Shown one piece after another: positions 51,530 to 62,988 of a stretch of 64,000 nucleotides of DNA; positions within the stretch are counted from its first letter, which is position 1, and each line of letters opens with the position of its first letter. The stretch covers positions 1 to 64,000 of the forward strand of contig NZ_JBHSBN010000013.1 in NCBI RefSeq assembly GCF_042650605.1. The letters run 5' to 3'. The notes under the pieces were generated by a model. That model saw only the letters and a list, made by a program, of their open reading frames with translations. It ran no database searches and was not told the origin of the DNA. The translations under genes were made by a program, and so were the position numbers. The stretch is from Micromonospora_J zhanjiangensis. GTDB lineage: Bacteria > Actinomycetota > Actinomycetes > Mycobacteriales > Micromonosporaceae.

Positions 51530-53992
51530 CTACCGGGCAGCCCGGCCGGCGATCAACCGCCGTGGGCTCCAGCGCAGCAACCTGTCCCGGCCCCGGCCGA
51601 AGCCGGCCACCAGCCCCGCGAAGCCGTCCATGATCGACAGGCGCCAGTGCAGCAGCACCGAGGGCGGCAGGACTGCGGCCGTCAGCCGCACCTTCCGACC
51701 CGCGGACCGGGCCAGCCCGCGACGCACCGCGCGCAGCGCGTCGTCCAGCGGGCCGTCGTGCGCCGGGATCCGGGCGTACCGGGCCCGCTCCTCGGCTCGG
51801 CCCAGCCGTTGCGCCCCGGTCGCGGCCGGTTCCGGCAGCCCGCCGGCCACCAGCCGGGCGGCGGTCAGCCGGGGCGTCTCGGTGGGGTCCACCACGACCC
51901 GGAAGTCGATCAGCGTGTCGATCAGTTCGTCCCAGGCGGCGTGCGCGTCGGCCCGGGCCCGGTCGAGTTCGGTGTCCGTGGCGATCACCTCGGGCACCCC
52001 CGGCACCGGCGGGCCGGCACCACCGGCGGCGACCCGGGTCGCGGCGATCGTCCGGGCGGCCCGGCGGCGGCGCAGCAGCAGCCGCCGGATCGCCGGTACG
52101 GCCAGCACGGCCAGTCCGAGGAGCACCACGAGGACCATCCACCACGGCCCGCTGTCGGCCGCCCCCGGGCCGACGACGCCCTGGTCCACCGGCTCGTCCT
52201 TCTCCCGCGGATCGGCGCCGTTGCCCGCCGGTCCGGCCGAGGAGTCCGGGTTCGCGCCGGCGTTCGGACCCGCGCTCGGCACCGGCGCCGCGGTCGCGTT
52301 GGTGTCCGGCGCCCACTCCGTGCTGGTCGAGCCGGCCACGCTGGCCTTCGGGGTGGCGTCGAACGGGACCCAGCCGGCGTCACCGAGGTACACCTCGGTC
52401 CAGGCGTGCAGGTTGTGGTTGGTCAGCACGTAACTGTCGCCGCTGCGGTCGCTGCCGTTGGTGAAACCGAACGCCACCCGCGCCGGGATGCCGGCCACCC
52501 GGGCCAGCCAGGCCATCGAGGCGGCGTACTGCTGGCAGAAGCCCACCTTGCCGGTGATGAAGTCGAGGATGTCCTTGCCGCTGGTGGTGTCACCCTGCGC
52601 GCTCTGGCTGTACCGGAAGCCGTTCTTCTCCGAGAAGTAGTCGTAGATCGCCCGGGTCTTCGCGTAGTCGGACTTCGCGTTCCTGGTCAGCGCGGCGACC
52701 AACTCGGTGACCTCGCGGATCTGCTCGGGGACCTTGGTGAACTGCCGGATCGGGTCGTTCCTGCCGGGCGACGGCATCGCGGCCAGCGCCGCGGGGGAGT
52801 ACGTGGTGCGCACGTACTCGAACGAGTACTTCTTGTTCCGCGCGATGCTGCGGTTGGAGTAGATCACCTGCATGTCGGTGTCGTACGACCAGCTCCCGTC
52901 GACCCCCTCGGTCTTGGCCACCTCGGTGTACGTGGGCAGCAGCGGCATGTCGAACGACAGCGTCTCGACGCTGGCCCGGTAGCGCTGCCGGGTCACCCCG
53001 GGCCGGTCGGAGGCGCGCGGTTCGGGCAGGCCGTTGTTCACCGACCTGCCCTTGGGCGAACGGACCCGGAACCCGTCGGCCTGGATGTCGTCGGCGACAC
53101 CGAACCGCAGGTAGAACGGCTCCCGCTCGTTGGTGGTGACCCGTACCATGTCGGCGACCTTGCCCTGGTTGAGCTGGCCGCGCAGGGCCGCGAACAGGTT
53201 GACCCGGCCGGGCGCGCCGCCCGGGCCGTCGCCGGTGCCGTCGCCGGCCGCGGCGGTGAAGCTGTTCAGCAGCCCGCCCGTCATCCCCGGCACCGCCACC
53301 GGCAGCAGCACCGCCACGGCGACGCCGAGCACCGCCAGCCGGCGTCCGGCGGCGGCCAGCGGCGACGGTTCCCAGACGCTCACGTCACGCCCGTCGCCGG
53401 TGAACCGGCGACCGAACCGGCGGACCCGGTCCACGTTGTCGGCCACCAGCAGCCAGAGGAAACCGATCGCGCCGATCACGAACGGCAGCGCCGGGACGCT
53501 GTCGGTGTAGACCGCCACCGGCACCGAGTAGATGGCCAACATCGGCAGGCCGGCCAGGGCCGGGCGGCGCAGACCCACGGTGAGCAGGTCCACCCCGACG
53601 GCGACCACGCCGACCCCGAGGACGGTGATGAACCGCAGCGTCTCCACCACGTCCGGCACCGGCACGCCGTACTGGCGCATGTCGGCCAGCGAGCCGGTCA
53701 GCAGCTGCCCGAAATTGCCGAAGGTGTCCAGGGTGGGGATGATCCCCAGCACCTCGCCACCCTCGGGGAACATCCAGGTCAGCGCGAGCAGCAGGCCGGC
53801 CAGCATGCCGAGCACCTGGGCCCAGACCGGGGCCCGCAGCCAGCGGGTCAGCGCCGCCGCGCCGGCGATCAGGCCGACCACGATGAACGCCTGGAACAAC
53901 CAGGTCCAGCGGTCGAAGATGGTGCCCAGCGGCGCGGCGGCGAGCAGCGTGGCCGCCGCCGCGACCAGTCCCAGGTAACGCTGCCCTCTCAT
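51530..53992 (-). CDS. TgpA-type transglutaminase-like membrane protein
   Basis: This 820-residue protein has about six N-terminal TM helices, an external transglutaminase-core domain, another TM helix near residue 635 and a C-terminal DUF4129-like cytosolic part. The catalytic triad is intact: Cys486 (VGFCQQYA), His529 (NLHAWTEVY) and Asp545 (PFDATP). It is the last gene of the leftward moxR-DUF58-tgpA operon common to actinobacteria; a role in cell-envelope protein processing is supposed. Start ATG 53992, 13 bp after the DUF58 gene. Confidence 0.9.
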   Translation of the reverse strand: MRGQRYLGLVAAAATLLAAAPLGTIFDRWTWLFQAFIVVGLIAGAAALTRWLRAPVWAQVLGMLAGLLLALTWMFPEGGEVLGIIPTLDTFGNFGQLLTGSLADMRQYGVPVPDVVETLRFITVLGVGVVAVGVDLLTVGLRRPALAGLPMLAIYSVPVAVYTDSVPALPFVIGAIGFLWLLVADNVDRVRRFGRRFTGDGRDVSVWEPSPLAAAGRRLAVLGVAVAVLLPVAVPGMTGGLLNSFTAAAGDGTGDGPGGAPGRVNLFAALRGQLNQGKVADMVRVTTNEREPFYLRFGVADDIQADGFRVRSPKGRSVNNGLPEPRASDRPGVTRQRYRASVETLSFDMPLLPTYTEVAKTEGVDGSWSYDTDMQVIYSNRSIARNKKYSFEYVRTTYSPAALAAMPSPGRNDPIRQFTKVPEQIREVTELVAALTRNAKSDYAKTRAIYDYFSEKNGFRYSQSAQGDTTSGKDILDFITGKVGFCQQYAASMAWLARVAGIPARVAFGFTNGSDRSGDSYVLTNHNLHAWTEVYLGDAGWVPFDATPKASVAGSTSTEWAPDTNATAAPVPSAGPNAGANPDSSAGPAGNGADPREKDEPVDQGVVGPGAADSGPWWMVLVVLLGLAVLAVPAIRRLLLRRRRAARTIAATRVAAGGAGPPVPGVPEVIATDTELDRARADAHAAWDELIDTLIDFRVVVDPTETPRLTAARLVAGGLPEPAATGAQRLGRAEERARYARIPAHDGPLDDALRAVRRGLARSAGRKVRLTAAVLPPSVLLHWRLSIMDGFAGLVAGFGRGRDRLLRWSPRRLIAGRAAR

Positions 53993-54005
53993 CTGCCCGC
54001 CTCGC

Positions 54006-55304
54006 TCATCGCATCCCTCCGGCCACGGTCTCGGCCAGGGCGGCCCGCCAGGCGAATCCCTGCGAGCCGCGTCCCGCCCGCGGCCACAACGCGGCCAGCT
54101 TGGTTCCGTGCTCCACCCCGATCACCCGCCAGCCGGTCCGCATCAGGGCCAGCGCCGCGGCGGAATGCTGCCGGTCCGCCTCGGCCCGCGCCTGGGGTGG
54201 CAGGGTGAGCCAGGTCGTGCTGTCCAGCAGGAACGCCACGCAGGTCGAGCCGCTGCCGCGCAACCCGGCCAGTAACTCCGCCTCGGCCGTGCTCAGGTTG
54301 CCGAGCAGGGCGATGACCAGCCCACCGTCGGAGCGCTGCCGGATCTGGTCGACCAGGCGGGCGAGGTCGGTGCGCTGTTCCGGTCGGGCCTCGGCCAGCC
54401 GGTCGAGCAGCAGCCCGTCGGCGCCCGCCTCGAGCGCCTCGGCGTCCACCCCCGAGCCGGTGACCAGGCGGAGCTTGTAACCGGCCTGACGCAGGTGGAC
54501 GGCGACGCTGGCGGCGGCCGAGACGGCCCACTCGAAGCTCGCCGTGGGGCCCTCGCCCCGGTGCGCGCCGGCCCGGGTGTCGAGCACCACCGTGGCCCGG
54601 CTCTCCCAGGGCTGCTCCTCGCGCCGGACCATCAACTCGCCGGTCCGGGCGGTCGACTTCCAGTGCACCCGGCGCAGGTCGTCGCCGTACCGGTACTCCC
54701 GGGTGGCCGCGTCGTCCTCGCCGTGCACGGCGACCGACCGGGCCCGGCTCTCCCCGGTGCCGGTGTACTCGCCGGCCAGCCGGATCGTCGGCAGGGCCGC
54801 CACCTCGGGGATGACGGTGAGCCGGTCCGTGCTCGGGAAGGACCGGCTCAGCTCGCACAGTCCGAACGGGTCGGTCAGCCGGACGACCAGCGGGCCGACC
54901 TCGTAGCGGCCCCGCACGTCGGCCCGCACCGTGTACGCCACGGAGCTGGCCCGGTAGGCGCCCAGCCGTTCGAGCACCACCCGGGGGCGGCTGCCCAGGG
55001 CGTACGGCAGGCGGTCCTCCAGCAGCAGGGTGCCGGTCGGCAACCGGGACAGGTTCTGCAGCCGCAGCACCACCCGGGAACTGGCACCCACCGGCACCCG
55101 CTGCGGCTCCAGCGAGCGGGTGCAGGCGAGCTTGTACCGGCTGCGCCCGACGTAGGCGGCGGCCAGCAGCGGCAGCACGGCCAGCAGGATGGCCACCCGG
55201 AGGAGGTCCTTCTCGCCGAGGATCGTGGCGGACAGGGCGGCGGCCACGGCGGCCGCGAGGAACGACCGACCGCGGGTGGTGAGGCCACGCAGCGCCTGAC
55301 GCAC
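54006..55304 (-). CDS. DUF58 domain protein
   Basis: This is a 432-residue protein with two N-terminal TM helices (about 15-55) and a DUF58 region containing YRYGDDLRRVHWKSTARTGELMVR, the family signature, followed by a vWA-like C-terminal part. Found between moxR and tgpA, it is thought to be a partner of the MoxR ATPase in assembling or modifying envelope proteins. GTG 55304 lies 2 nt after the moxR stop. Confidence 0.9.
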   Translation of the reverse strand: MRQALRGLTTRGRSFLAAAVAAALSATILGEKDLLRVAILLAVLPLLAAAYVGRSRYKLACTRSLEPQRVPVGASSRVVLRLQNLSRLPTGTLLLEDRLPYALGSRPRVVLERLGAYRASSVAYTVRADVRGRYEVGPLVVRLTDPFGLCELSRSFPSTDRLTVIPEVAALPTIRLAGEYTGTGESRARSVAVHGEDDAATREYRYGDDLRRVHWKSTARTGELMVRREEQPWESRATVVLDTRAGAHRGEGPTASFEWAVSAAASVAVHLRQAGYKLRLVTGSGVDAEALEAGADGLLLDRLAEARPEQRTDLARLVDQIRQRSDGGLVIALLGNLSTAEAELLAGLRGSGSTCVAFLLDSTTWLTLPPQARAEADRQHSAAALALMRTGWRVIGVEHGTKLAALWPRAGRGSQGFAWRAALAETVAGGMR

Positions 55305-55306
55305 GG

Positions 55307-56368
55307 CTACCGGCCCCGGCGCTCGTACTGCGATCGTCCGTTGCCCTCGCCGCCGGTGGCCGGCCGGGTGTCGTACGGGGAACGGCGGCGGTCGTGCGGC
55401 AACGCCAGCCGGTGTACCAGGTCGGAGACCACCGCGTCGGTGGTCCGCCGGGCCAGTTGCGCGTCGGCGTTGGGGACCAGCCGGTGGGCCAGCACGGGTA
55501 CGGCGAGCGCCTGCAGGTCGTCCGGCAGCACGTAGTCGCGGCCCTCCAGCGCGGCCACCGCCCGGGCGGTGCGCAGCAGTTGCAGGGTGGCCCGGGGTGA
55601 GGCGCCCAGCCGCAGGTCGGGTGCCTCCCGGGTGGCGGTGACCAGGTCGACGGCGTACTGCTTGACCGCGTCCGCGACGTGGACGCCGCGGACGGTGGCG
55701 ATCAGCCGGCGGACCGCGGCCGCGTCGGAGACCGGGCGCAGGTCGTTGATCGGGTCGGCGCCACCGTGCACGTCGAGCATGGCCAACTCGGCGCCCGGGT
55801 CCGGGTAGCCCATCGCGATCCGGGCGGTGAACCGGTCCCGCTGCGCCTCGGGGAGGGGATAGGTGCCCTCCATCTCGATCGGGTTCTGTGTCGCGATCAC
55901 CATGAACGGGGTCTGCAGTTCGTACGTCACCCCGTCGACGGTGACCTGCCGCTCCTCCATGCACTCCAGCAGCGCCGACTGGGTCTTCGGGGAGGCCCGG
56001 TTGATCTCGTCGCCGACCACCAGGTTGGCGAAGACCGCACCCGGCTTGAACTCGAAGTCGTGGTTCTCCTGGTTGAAGACGCTGACCCCGGTGACGTCGC
56101 TGGGCAGCAGGTCGGGGGTGAACTGGATCCGGCGGACCGAGCAGTCGATCGATCGCGCCAACGCCTTGGCCAGTTTGGTCTTGCCGACCCCGGGTACGTC
56201 CTCGATCAGGAGATGGCCCTCGGCCAGCAGGACGGCGAGCGCGAGTCGGACCGTCGCGGTCTTGCCCTCGATGACCCGCTCGATGTTGGCCACCACGGCG
56301 TCGGTGACGGCGCGGAACTCGTCGTTGGGCAGCGCGCCACCCAACTCGTCCCAGGTCTGGTGTCTCAC
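55307..56368 (-). CDS. MoxR-family AAA+ ATPase
   Basis: This is a 353-residue MoxR protein: Walker A DVPGVGKTKL (GKT at 62-64), Walker B VVGDEINRA (Asp120-Glu121), sensor motif VIATQNPIEMEGTYPLPEAQ and the arginine-finger region. These chaperone-like ATPases act on protein complexes with vWA partners. The start is taken at GTG 56368 (VRHQTWDELG) because an AGGAGG repeat lies 4-12 nt upstream; ATG 56383 and 56428 are alternatives. First gene of the moxR-DUF58-tgpA operon. Confidence 0.9.
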   Translation of the reverse strand: MRHQTWDELGGALPNDEFRAVTDAVVANIERVIEGKTATVRLALAVLLAEGHLLIEDVPGVGKTKLAKALARSIDCSVRRIQFTPDLLPSDVTGVSVFNQENHDFEFKPGAVFANLVVGDEINRASPKTQSALLECMEERQVTVDGVTYELQTPFMVIATQNPIEMEGTYPLPEAQRDRFTARIAMGYPDPGAELAMLDVHGGADPINDLRPVSDAAAVRRLIATVRGVHVADAVKQYAVDLVTATREAPDLRLGASPRATLQLLRTARAVAALEGRDYVLPDDLQALAVPVLAHRLVPNADAQLARRTTDAVVSDLVHRLALPHDRRRSPYDTRPATGGEGNGRSQYERRGR

Positions 56369-56568
56369 GGGCCTCCTCCTCATCGGCACTGCGGTGGGTA
56401 AAGGTGAAACAGTCGGGACCCGCCGCAAGGTTGACAGGAAACCCGAGGGTCCGGTTTCAGCCTTGGATCACCCGCACGCCTCAGGCTAGCGCCATTCGCC
56501 CGTGTCGCCGACCACACCTCTGCCAAGATCTGGCGGTCCCACCGCCCGGTGGACAGGACAAAACCGGC

Positions 56569-56597
56569 AGGACAGGGCAGGGCGTACGCGCTATGAT
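56569..56597 (+). promoter_or_regulatory. Promoter of the leuS leader
   Basis: A -35 half-match AGGACA (56569-56574), a 17-bp spacer and an excellent -10 TATGAT (56592-56597) lie exactly 6 nt before the GTG of the leader peptide. The predicted transcription start is therefore at or next to the leader start codon. Confidence 0.7.
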
Positions 56598-56603
56598 GCG
56601 CAC

Positions 56604-56642
56604 GTGCCCGGAATCTGCCTGCTCCTTAGCGAGCCGTGCTGA
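56604..56642 (+). CDS. Leu-rich leader peptide of leuS
   Basis: This 12-codon frame encodes V/M-P-G-I-C-L-L-L-S-E-P-C and stops at TGA 56640-56642. Three consecutive Leu codons (CTG CTC CTT, 56619-56627) are followed by hairpin A (56632-56640 paired with 56659-56667), then by an intrinsic terminator. With the -10 box 6 nt upstream it would be translated as a leaderless mRNA. A stalled ribosome at the Leu codons would change folding of the leader and so leuS readthrough. A longer alternative frame (ATG 56593/56596) begins upstream of the predicted transcription start and is less likely. Confidence 0.6.
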   Translation: MPGICLLLSEPC

Positions 56643-56667
56643 CGCGATCATCAAGCGCAGCACGGCT
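56632..56667 (+). promoter_or_regulatory. Leader hairpin A (pause or anti-terminator stem)
   Basis: AGCCGTGCT (56632-56640) pairs perfectly with AGCACGGCT (56659-56667). An inner GCG/CGC pair (56644-56646 with 56656-56658) extends the stem across a small bulge. The left arm overlaps the end of the leader peptide coding sequence, so ribosome position controls whether the hairpin forms. Confidence 0.65.
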
Positions 56668-56669
56668 GA

Positions 56670-56694
56670 CCCCTCCTGAGCGAGGGGCTTTTTT
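56670..56694 (+). terminator. Intrinsic terminator in the leuS leader
   Basis: CCCCTC (56670-56675) and GAGGGG (56682-56687) form a 6-bp GC stem with a 6-nt loop, followed by C and six T (56689-56694). This is a textbook Rho-independent terminator, unusual in this genome, placed 105 bp before leuS. Confidence 0.85.
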
Positions 56695-56799
56695 GTGCCC
56701 CTAGAGTGACTGTTTCCGTGCACCCCGTAACCGCTGCGATCCGCGGCCCCGGCCCGAATCCGCGGCCCTGGCCGAATAAGACCCCTTGAGGTGGAGCCG

Positions 56800-59709
<2,910 letters not shown>

Positions 59710-59728
59710 CTTGCGCTGGTCGCGGGGT

Positions 59729-59802
59729 GGGGTTGGCGGCAGGGCGACCCGCTCTGGGCGGTCAGGCTTGATCCCGACGCGGGTCACCCTGCCGCCAACC
59801 CC
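59729..59802. repeat. 24-bp near-perfect inverted repeat after leuS
   Basis: The arm beginning GGGGTTGGCGGCAGGG at 59729-59752 is complementary to 59779-59802 with a single mismatch; the loop is 26 nt. It starts 20 nt after the leuS stop and could terminate leuS transcription. Its length is more than is needed for a terminator, so a repeat-element origin is also possible. Confidence 0.7.
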
Positions 59803-59880
59803 TCGGTGGGCGCGGTCCGACGCGGCCCGCCGTGCCGTCAACACCTGGGCCATGGCGGCTTGCCGGGACGCCGTGCGGCG

Positions 59881-60015
59881 ACTTCCGCGCGACGTCGACT
59901 CGTGCTCCAAGCCCCGGCACCGGTCGTCGCCCAGGCCCTCGGCTTCCACCACCACACCACCCACCGGCACCACGCCGCGGCAGGCGGAAGCTGGAACCGC
60001 TACAGCCCGTTATGA
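59881..60015 (+). pseudogene. C-terminal fragment, probably of an integrase/recombinase-like protein
   Basis: This 44-residue frame ends LQAPAPVVAQALGFHHHT...AAGGSWNRYSPL and stops at 60013-60015. A short 'APAPVVA.aLGfH...T.R...aAGGtW.rYaP' ending of this kind is, from memory, shared by actinobacterial integrase-type proteins. The upstream part is missing. The fragment sits where the core leuS region gives way to accessory genes. Confidence 0.4.
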
Positions 60016-60176
60016 GGATCCACCTGGCGGCTCTCTTCCGGGGTGGCTGCTCGCGGCTCTCTACGCAGCGGCCAACCAACCCTCCGTCACCGCTGGTGGA
60101 GTCGCTCAGCGCATACTGATTGTCGATGAGCGGACTTCGCATGCTTTTGGCTGCCGACCGGGAACCGGCTGACTAG

Positions 60177-61016
60177 ATGACCGCACCAGAACCGCACGGG
60201 GCTGCCGCGGCGGGGCGGCTCCGGGTCCTGAGGCCCGCACCGTCCGGCCTGCTCCCCAGCGTGACACCCGGCACAGCTCGGCCGTTAGGGTCGCCACCTG
60301 TGTGGGAGGAGCATGCGTCGCGCCATCCAGCGATTCGGACGATCTGGCGCGCGCACGTCGAGGAACCGGGCCGGTATCTGCTCGAGGCCAGTGAGTTCTG
60401 GGATCTTTCGTTCATCCGGCACACGGACGGCACCTTCTCGGCCGAGCTGGACGGCCCCACCGTGCAGGCACGTACGACCGCAAGCGTGCAGGGAGAGGAC
60501 TACTGGGGACTCGAGCTCCGGGCGCACGTCTTCGTGCAGGGCGTTGCGAAGTCGACCGTCTTGGGAGGGACCGACCGGCTGCCGGTGACCGACGGCTGCC
60601 TGCTCCTCGGCAGCCATCGTGCCCCGGTGCCACGGTGGGGCGAGCTCGAGGAGTTCGTTGATGACCTCCTCGCCGTCGGCGTCTTGGTGGCGGATGAGGA
60701 CGTGCGTCGTGCGCTGGGTGGCGACTACAGCGGACTCGCGCGGCGCACCTGGCAGCGGAAGTTCCGGGAGGTCACCGGCCTGAGCCCCAGTCAGGTCAAG
60801 CAGCTGCGACGGGCCCGACACGCCTACGTGCTCCTGCAGAGCGGGATGCCCGCGGCCGAAGCAGCCGCTGTGGCCGGCTTCGCCGACCAGCCGCATCTGA
60901 CCCGGTCCCTGCGACGGATCCGGAACGAGACTCCGGCCCGCATCATCGCCGCTCACGTCCGCCGTGCCGCACAGCGAGGCGCAATCGTTCAAGACCATCT
61001 CGGGACCGGGGTGTGA
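60177..61016 (+). CDS. AraC-family transcriptional regulator
   Basis: This is a 279-residue protein. A C-terminal AraC/XylS domain (about 175-265) has two helix-turn-helix units: LARRTWQRKFREVTGLSPSQ and AAEAAAVAGFADQPHLTRSL. The N-terminal half looks like a small effector or oligomerisation domain of the DUF6597 type (FIRHTDGTFSAELDGPTVQA). It is followed 30 bp later by a VOC protein gene that it may regulate. Confidence 0.88.
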   Translation: MTAPEPHGAAAAGRLRVLRPAPSGLLPSVTPGTARPLGSPPVWEEHASRHPAIRTIWRAHVEEPGRYLLEASEFWDLSFIRHTDGTFSAELDGPTVQARTTASVQGEDYWGLELRAHVFVQGVAKSTVLGGTDRLPVTDGCLLLGSHRAPVPRWGELEEFVDDLLAVGVLVADEDVRRALGGDYSGLARRTWQRKFREVTGLSPSQVKQLRRARHAYVLLQSGMPAAEAAAVAGFADQPHLTRSLRRIRNETPARIIAAHVRRAAQRGAIVQDHLGTGV

Positions 61017-61046
61017 ACTGGCAGCACTTCAACGAGAGGTGACTCC

Positions 61047-61574
61047 ATGACCATGCCCGCGACCCCCGAGGGCTTCGCCACCGTCAACCCGTTCGTCATC
61101 ACCAAGAACGCCGATGGGCTGATCGCCTTCCTGGCCGAGGTGTTCGGTGGAACCGAGAACCAGCTGGCCCGCACCGTGGACGTCGACGGCCTGTTGCTGC
61201 ACGCGGAGCTGCGCATCGGCAACACGACCGTGATGTTCGGCGAGCGCAAGCCCGGGTGGCCATTCCTGCCCAGCCTGCTGCAGGTCTACGTCGACGAAGT
61301 CCCTGCTACCTTGGCGACCGCCCGACGACTCGGCGCCAAGGTCGTCACCGAGCCCACAGATTTCTACGGCACGTCGTTCTCCCGCTTCGTCGACCCATGG
61401 AAGAACCTGTGGTGGGTTTACCAGCACGCCGACGCGGTCGACTGGGAGGACGACGGCTCGGCCTCATGGGCGACCGACGCCGGCGGCCAAGACGCCGGGT
61501 GGTCACAGACGACACCAGGGCTCGAGTACATCCACCGGACACTGCTCGAGACCCTGCCCACGCTGCGGGAGTGA
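61047..61574 (+). CDS. VOC (glyoxalase/bleomycin resistance) family protein
   Basis: This is a 175-residue vicinal oxygen chelate protein of the PhnB type: ATVNPFVITKNADGLIAFLAEVFGG, then LLLHAELRIGNTTVMFGE and, in the second repeat, FYGTSFSRFVDPWKNLWWVY. Such proteins bind or modify small molecules with a metal. GAGAGGTG lies upstream of ATG 61047. It follows the AraC regulator and may be its target. Confidence 0.88.
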   Translation: MTMPATPEGFATVNPFVITKNADGLIAFLAEVFGGTENQLARTVDVDGLLLHAELRIGNTTVMFGERKPGWPFLPSLLQVYVDEVPATLATARRLGAKVVTEPTDFYGTSFSRFVDPWKNLWWVYQHADAVDWEDDGSASWATDAGGQDAGWSQTTPGLEYIHRTLLETLPTLRE

Positions 61575-61682
61575 TCCCAAGGCCGCTGCCATGGGACACC
61601 GACGGAGCGCGTAGCAGTGTCGGGCGAGTCGTCCCCGGCACGGTCTCCGCATCGGTCACGACGACACAAGGAGGGAAACCCG

Positions 61683-62858
61683 GTGGCCCATCTGGACGTG
61701 GCCGAACGGCGGGCCCGGTTGATGACCCGGCACGGACTTGCCGCTTCGACGCGCACCCGCGATCCGGTCGCGGCCGCCGCGAGGCTGATCGCGCTGCACG
61801 CGACCGACGCCCCGACGGTTTTCCTCTCCGTGCGGGCGCGCACCGACGGGGTGTCTCCGCGGGACATCGAGCGGGCGCTCGTCGAGGACCGGACTCTGGT
61901 GCGCTGGGTGGGCTGGCGGCGCACGCTGTTCGCCGCACCACGCGAGCTCCTGCCCGTCATCCACGCCTCCACCACCCACACGATCGCCGCCCGGGAACGG
62001 CGGTCGGTGGCCGGGCTCCTGTCGGCCAGCAGCGTCTCGTCGGAGCCGGAGCGATGGCTGGCCGAAGCCGAGGCGGCGGTGCTGGCAGCACTGAACAGCC
62101 GCGGCGAGGCGACCACCGGCGAACTGATCGACGACGTGCCCACGTTGGCGACCCAGGTGCGCACCGGGGCGGGCACGCGATGGGAGCGCTCGGTGCGCGC
62201 CGGCACCCTGGTGCTGCCGCTGCTGGCGATGTGCGGGCTGCTGGTGCGGACGCGGCCCCGCGGTTCGTGGCTGAGTCCGCAGTTCCACTGGGCGACCACC
62301 GTGAACTGGCTCGGCGGCCCGCTCGACCACCTGGACCCGGCAAGCGCCCGCGCGGCGGTCGTCGACCACTGGCTGCGGGCGTTCGGTCCCGGCACGGAGG
62401 CCGACCTGCGCTGGTGGACCGGATGGCCTGCACGCGACGTCCGCGCCGCCCTCGCCGCGGTGCCGCATGCCGAGGTCGGCCTCGACGGCGCGGTTGGCTA
62501 CGTGCTGGCCGACGACCTTGACCCCACACCGGTTCCCGAGCCCGCGGCCGCCCTGCTGCCCACTCTCGACGCCACCACAATGGGCTGGCGGGACCGCGAC
62601 TGGTACCTCGGCGGGCACGCCGGCCGGCTGGTCGACAGCGCAGGCAACGCCGGCCCAACGGTGTGGTGGGCCGGACGCGTCGTCGGCGGTTGGGCCCAGC
62701 GACGCGACGGGGAGATCGTGACCGGGCTCCTCGAGGACGTGGGCGCAGCTGCCGCGCAAGCGATCGCAGATGAGGCCGAACGCGTTCACAACTGGCTCGA
62801 TGGAGTACGTCTTGCTCCAGGTGCGCTGCCGCCGTACCAGCGCTCGCTGACCGACTGA
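61683..62858 (+). CDS. AlkZ-family winged-helix protein lacking QxQ
   Basis: This is a 391-residue protein of the HTH_42/DUF1006 family: RLIALHATDAPTVFLSVRARTDG, LVRWVGWRRTLFAAPRELLP, a central winged-helix block and a C-terminal lobe with LPTLDATTMGWRDRDWYLG. AlkZ-type DNA glycosylases of this family carry a QxQ catalytic motif in the first segment; here it reads HAT, so glycosylase activity of the AlkZ kind is doubtful. GTG 61683 has AAGGAGGG at the right distance; the upstream GTG 61617 has no RBS. Confidence 0.8.
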   Translation: MAHLDVAERRARLMTRHGLAASTRTRDPVAAAARLIALHATDAPTVFLSVRARTDGVSPRDIERALVEDRTLVRWVGWRRTLFAAPRELLPVIHASTTHTIAARERRSVAGLLSASSVSSEPERWLAEAEAAVLAALNSRGEATTGELIDDVPTLATQVRTGAGTRWERSVRAGTLVLPLLAMCGLLVRTRPRGSWLSPQFHWATTVNWLGGPLDHLDPASARAAVVDHWLRAFGPGTEADLRWWTGWPARDVRAALAAVPHAEVGLDGAVGYVLADDLDPTPVPEPAAALLPTLDATTMGWRDRDWYLGGHAGRLVDSAGNAGPTVWWAGRVVGGWAQRRDGEIVTGLLEDVGAAAAQAIADEAERVHNWLDGVRLAPGALPPYQRSLTD

Positions 62859-62988
62859 GCCCACTGAGATCAAGTGTGTGCGCTACCGACTCGACATGGT
62901 GCACAGCGACCGCGTACCTGGCTCGCCCCGATCGGGCGACTGCGGCGACCGGCGAGTTCGTTGACGCGTACGACCGGGTGGTAAGCCG

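Larger units (their letters stand above)
59710..60176. other. 467-bp region after leuS: hairpin and recombinase remnant
   Basis: This region holds the long inverted repeat 59729-59802 and a truncated integrase-like tail (59881-60015). From 60016 to 60176, before the AraC gene, nothing was recognised. Several overlapping frames are open on both strands but show no family pattern. Confidence 0.5.

Noticed and set aside
56593..56679. A 28-codon frame starting ATG ATG upstream of leuS, ending inside the terminator loop
   Set aside because: Its start lies within the -10 box, before the predicted transcription start, and it would be read through the terminator. The GTG 56604 frame with three Leu codons fits better.
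62859..62988. Short frames between the AlkZ-like and GNAT genes
   Set aside because: No start with RBS, no conserved pattern and only 130 bp; treated as intergenic.
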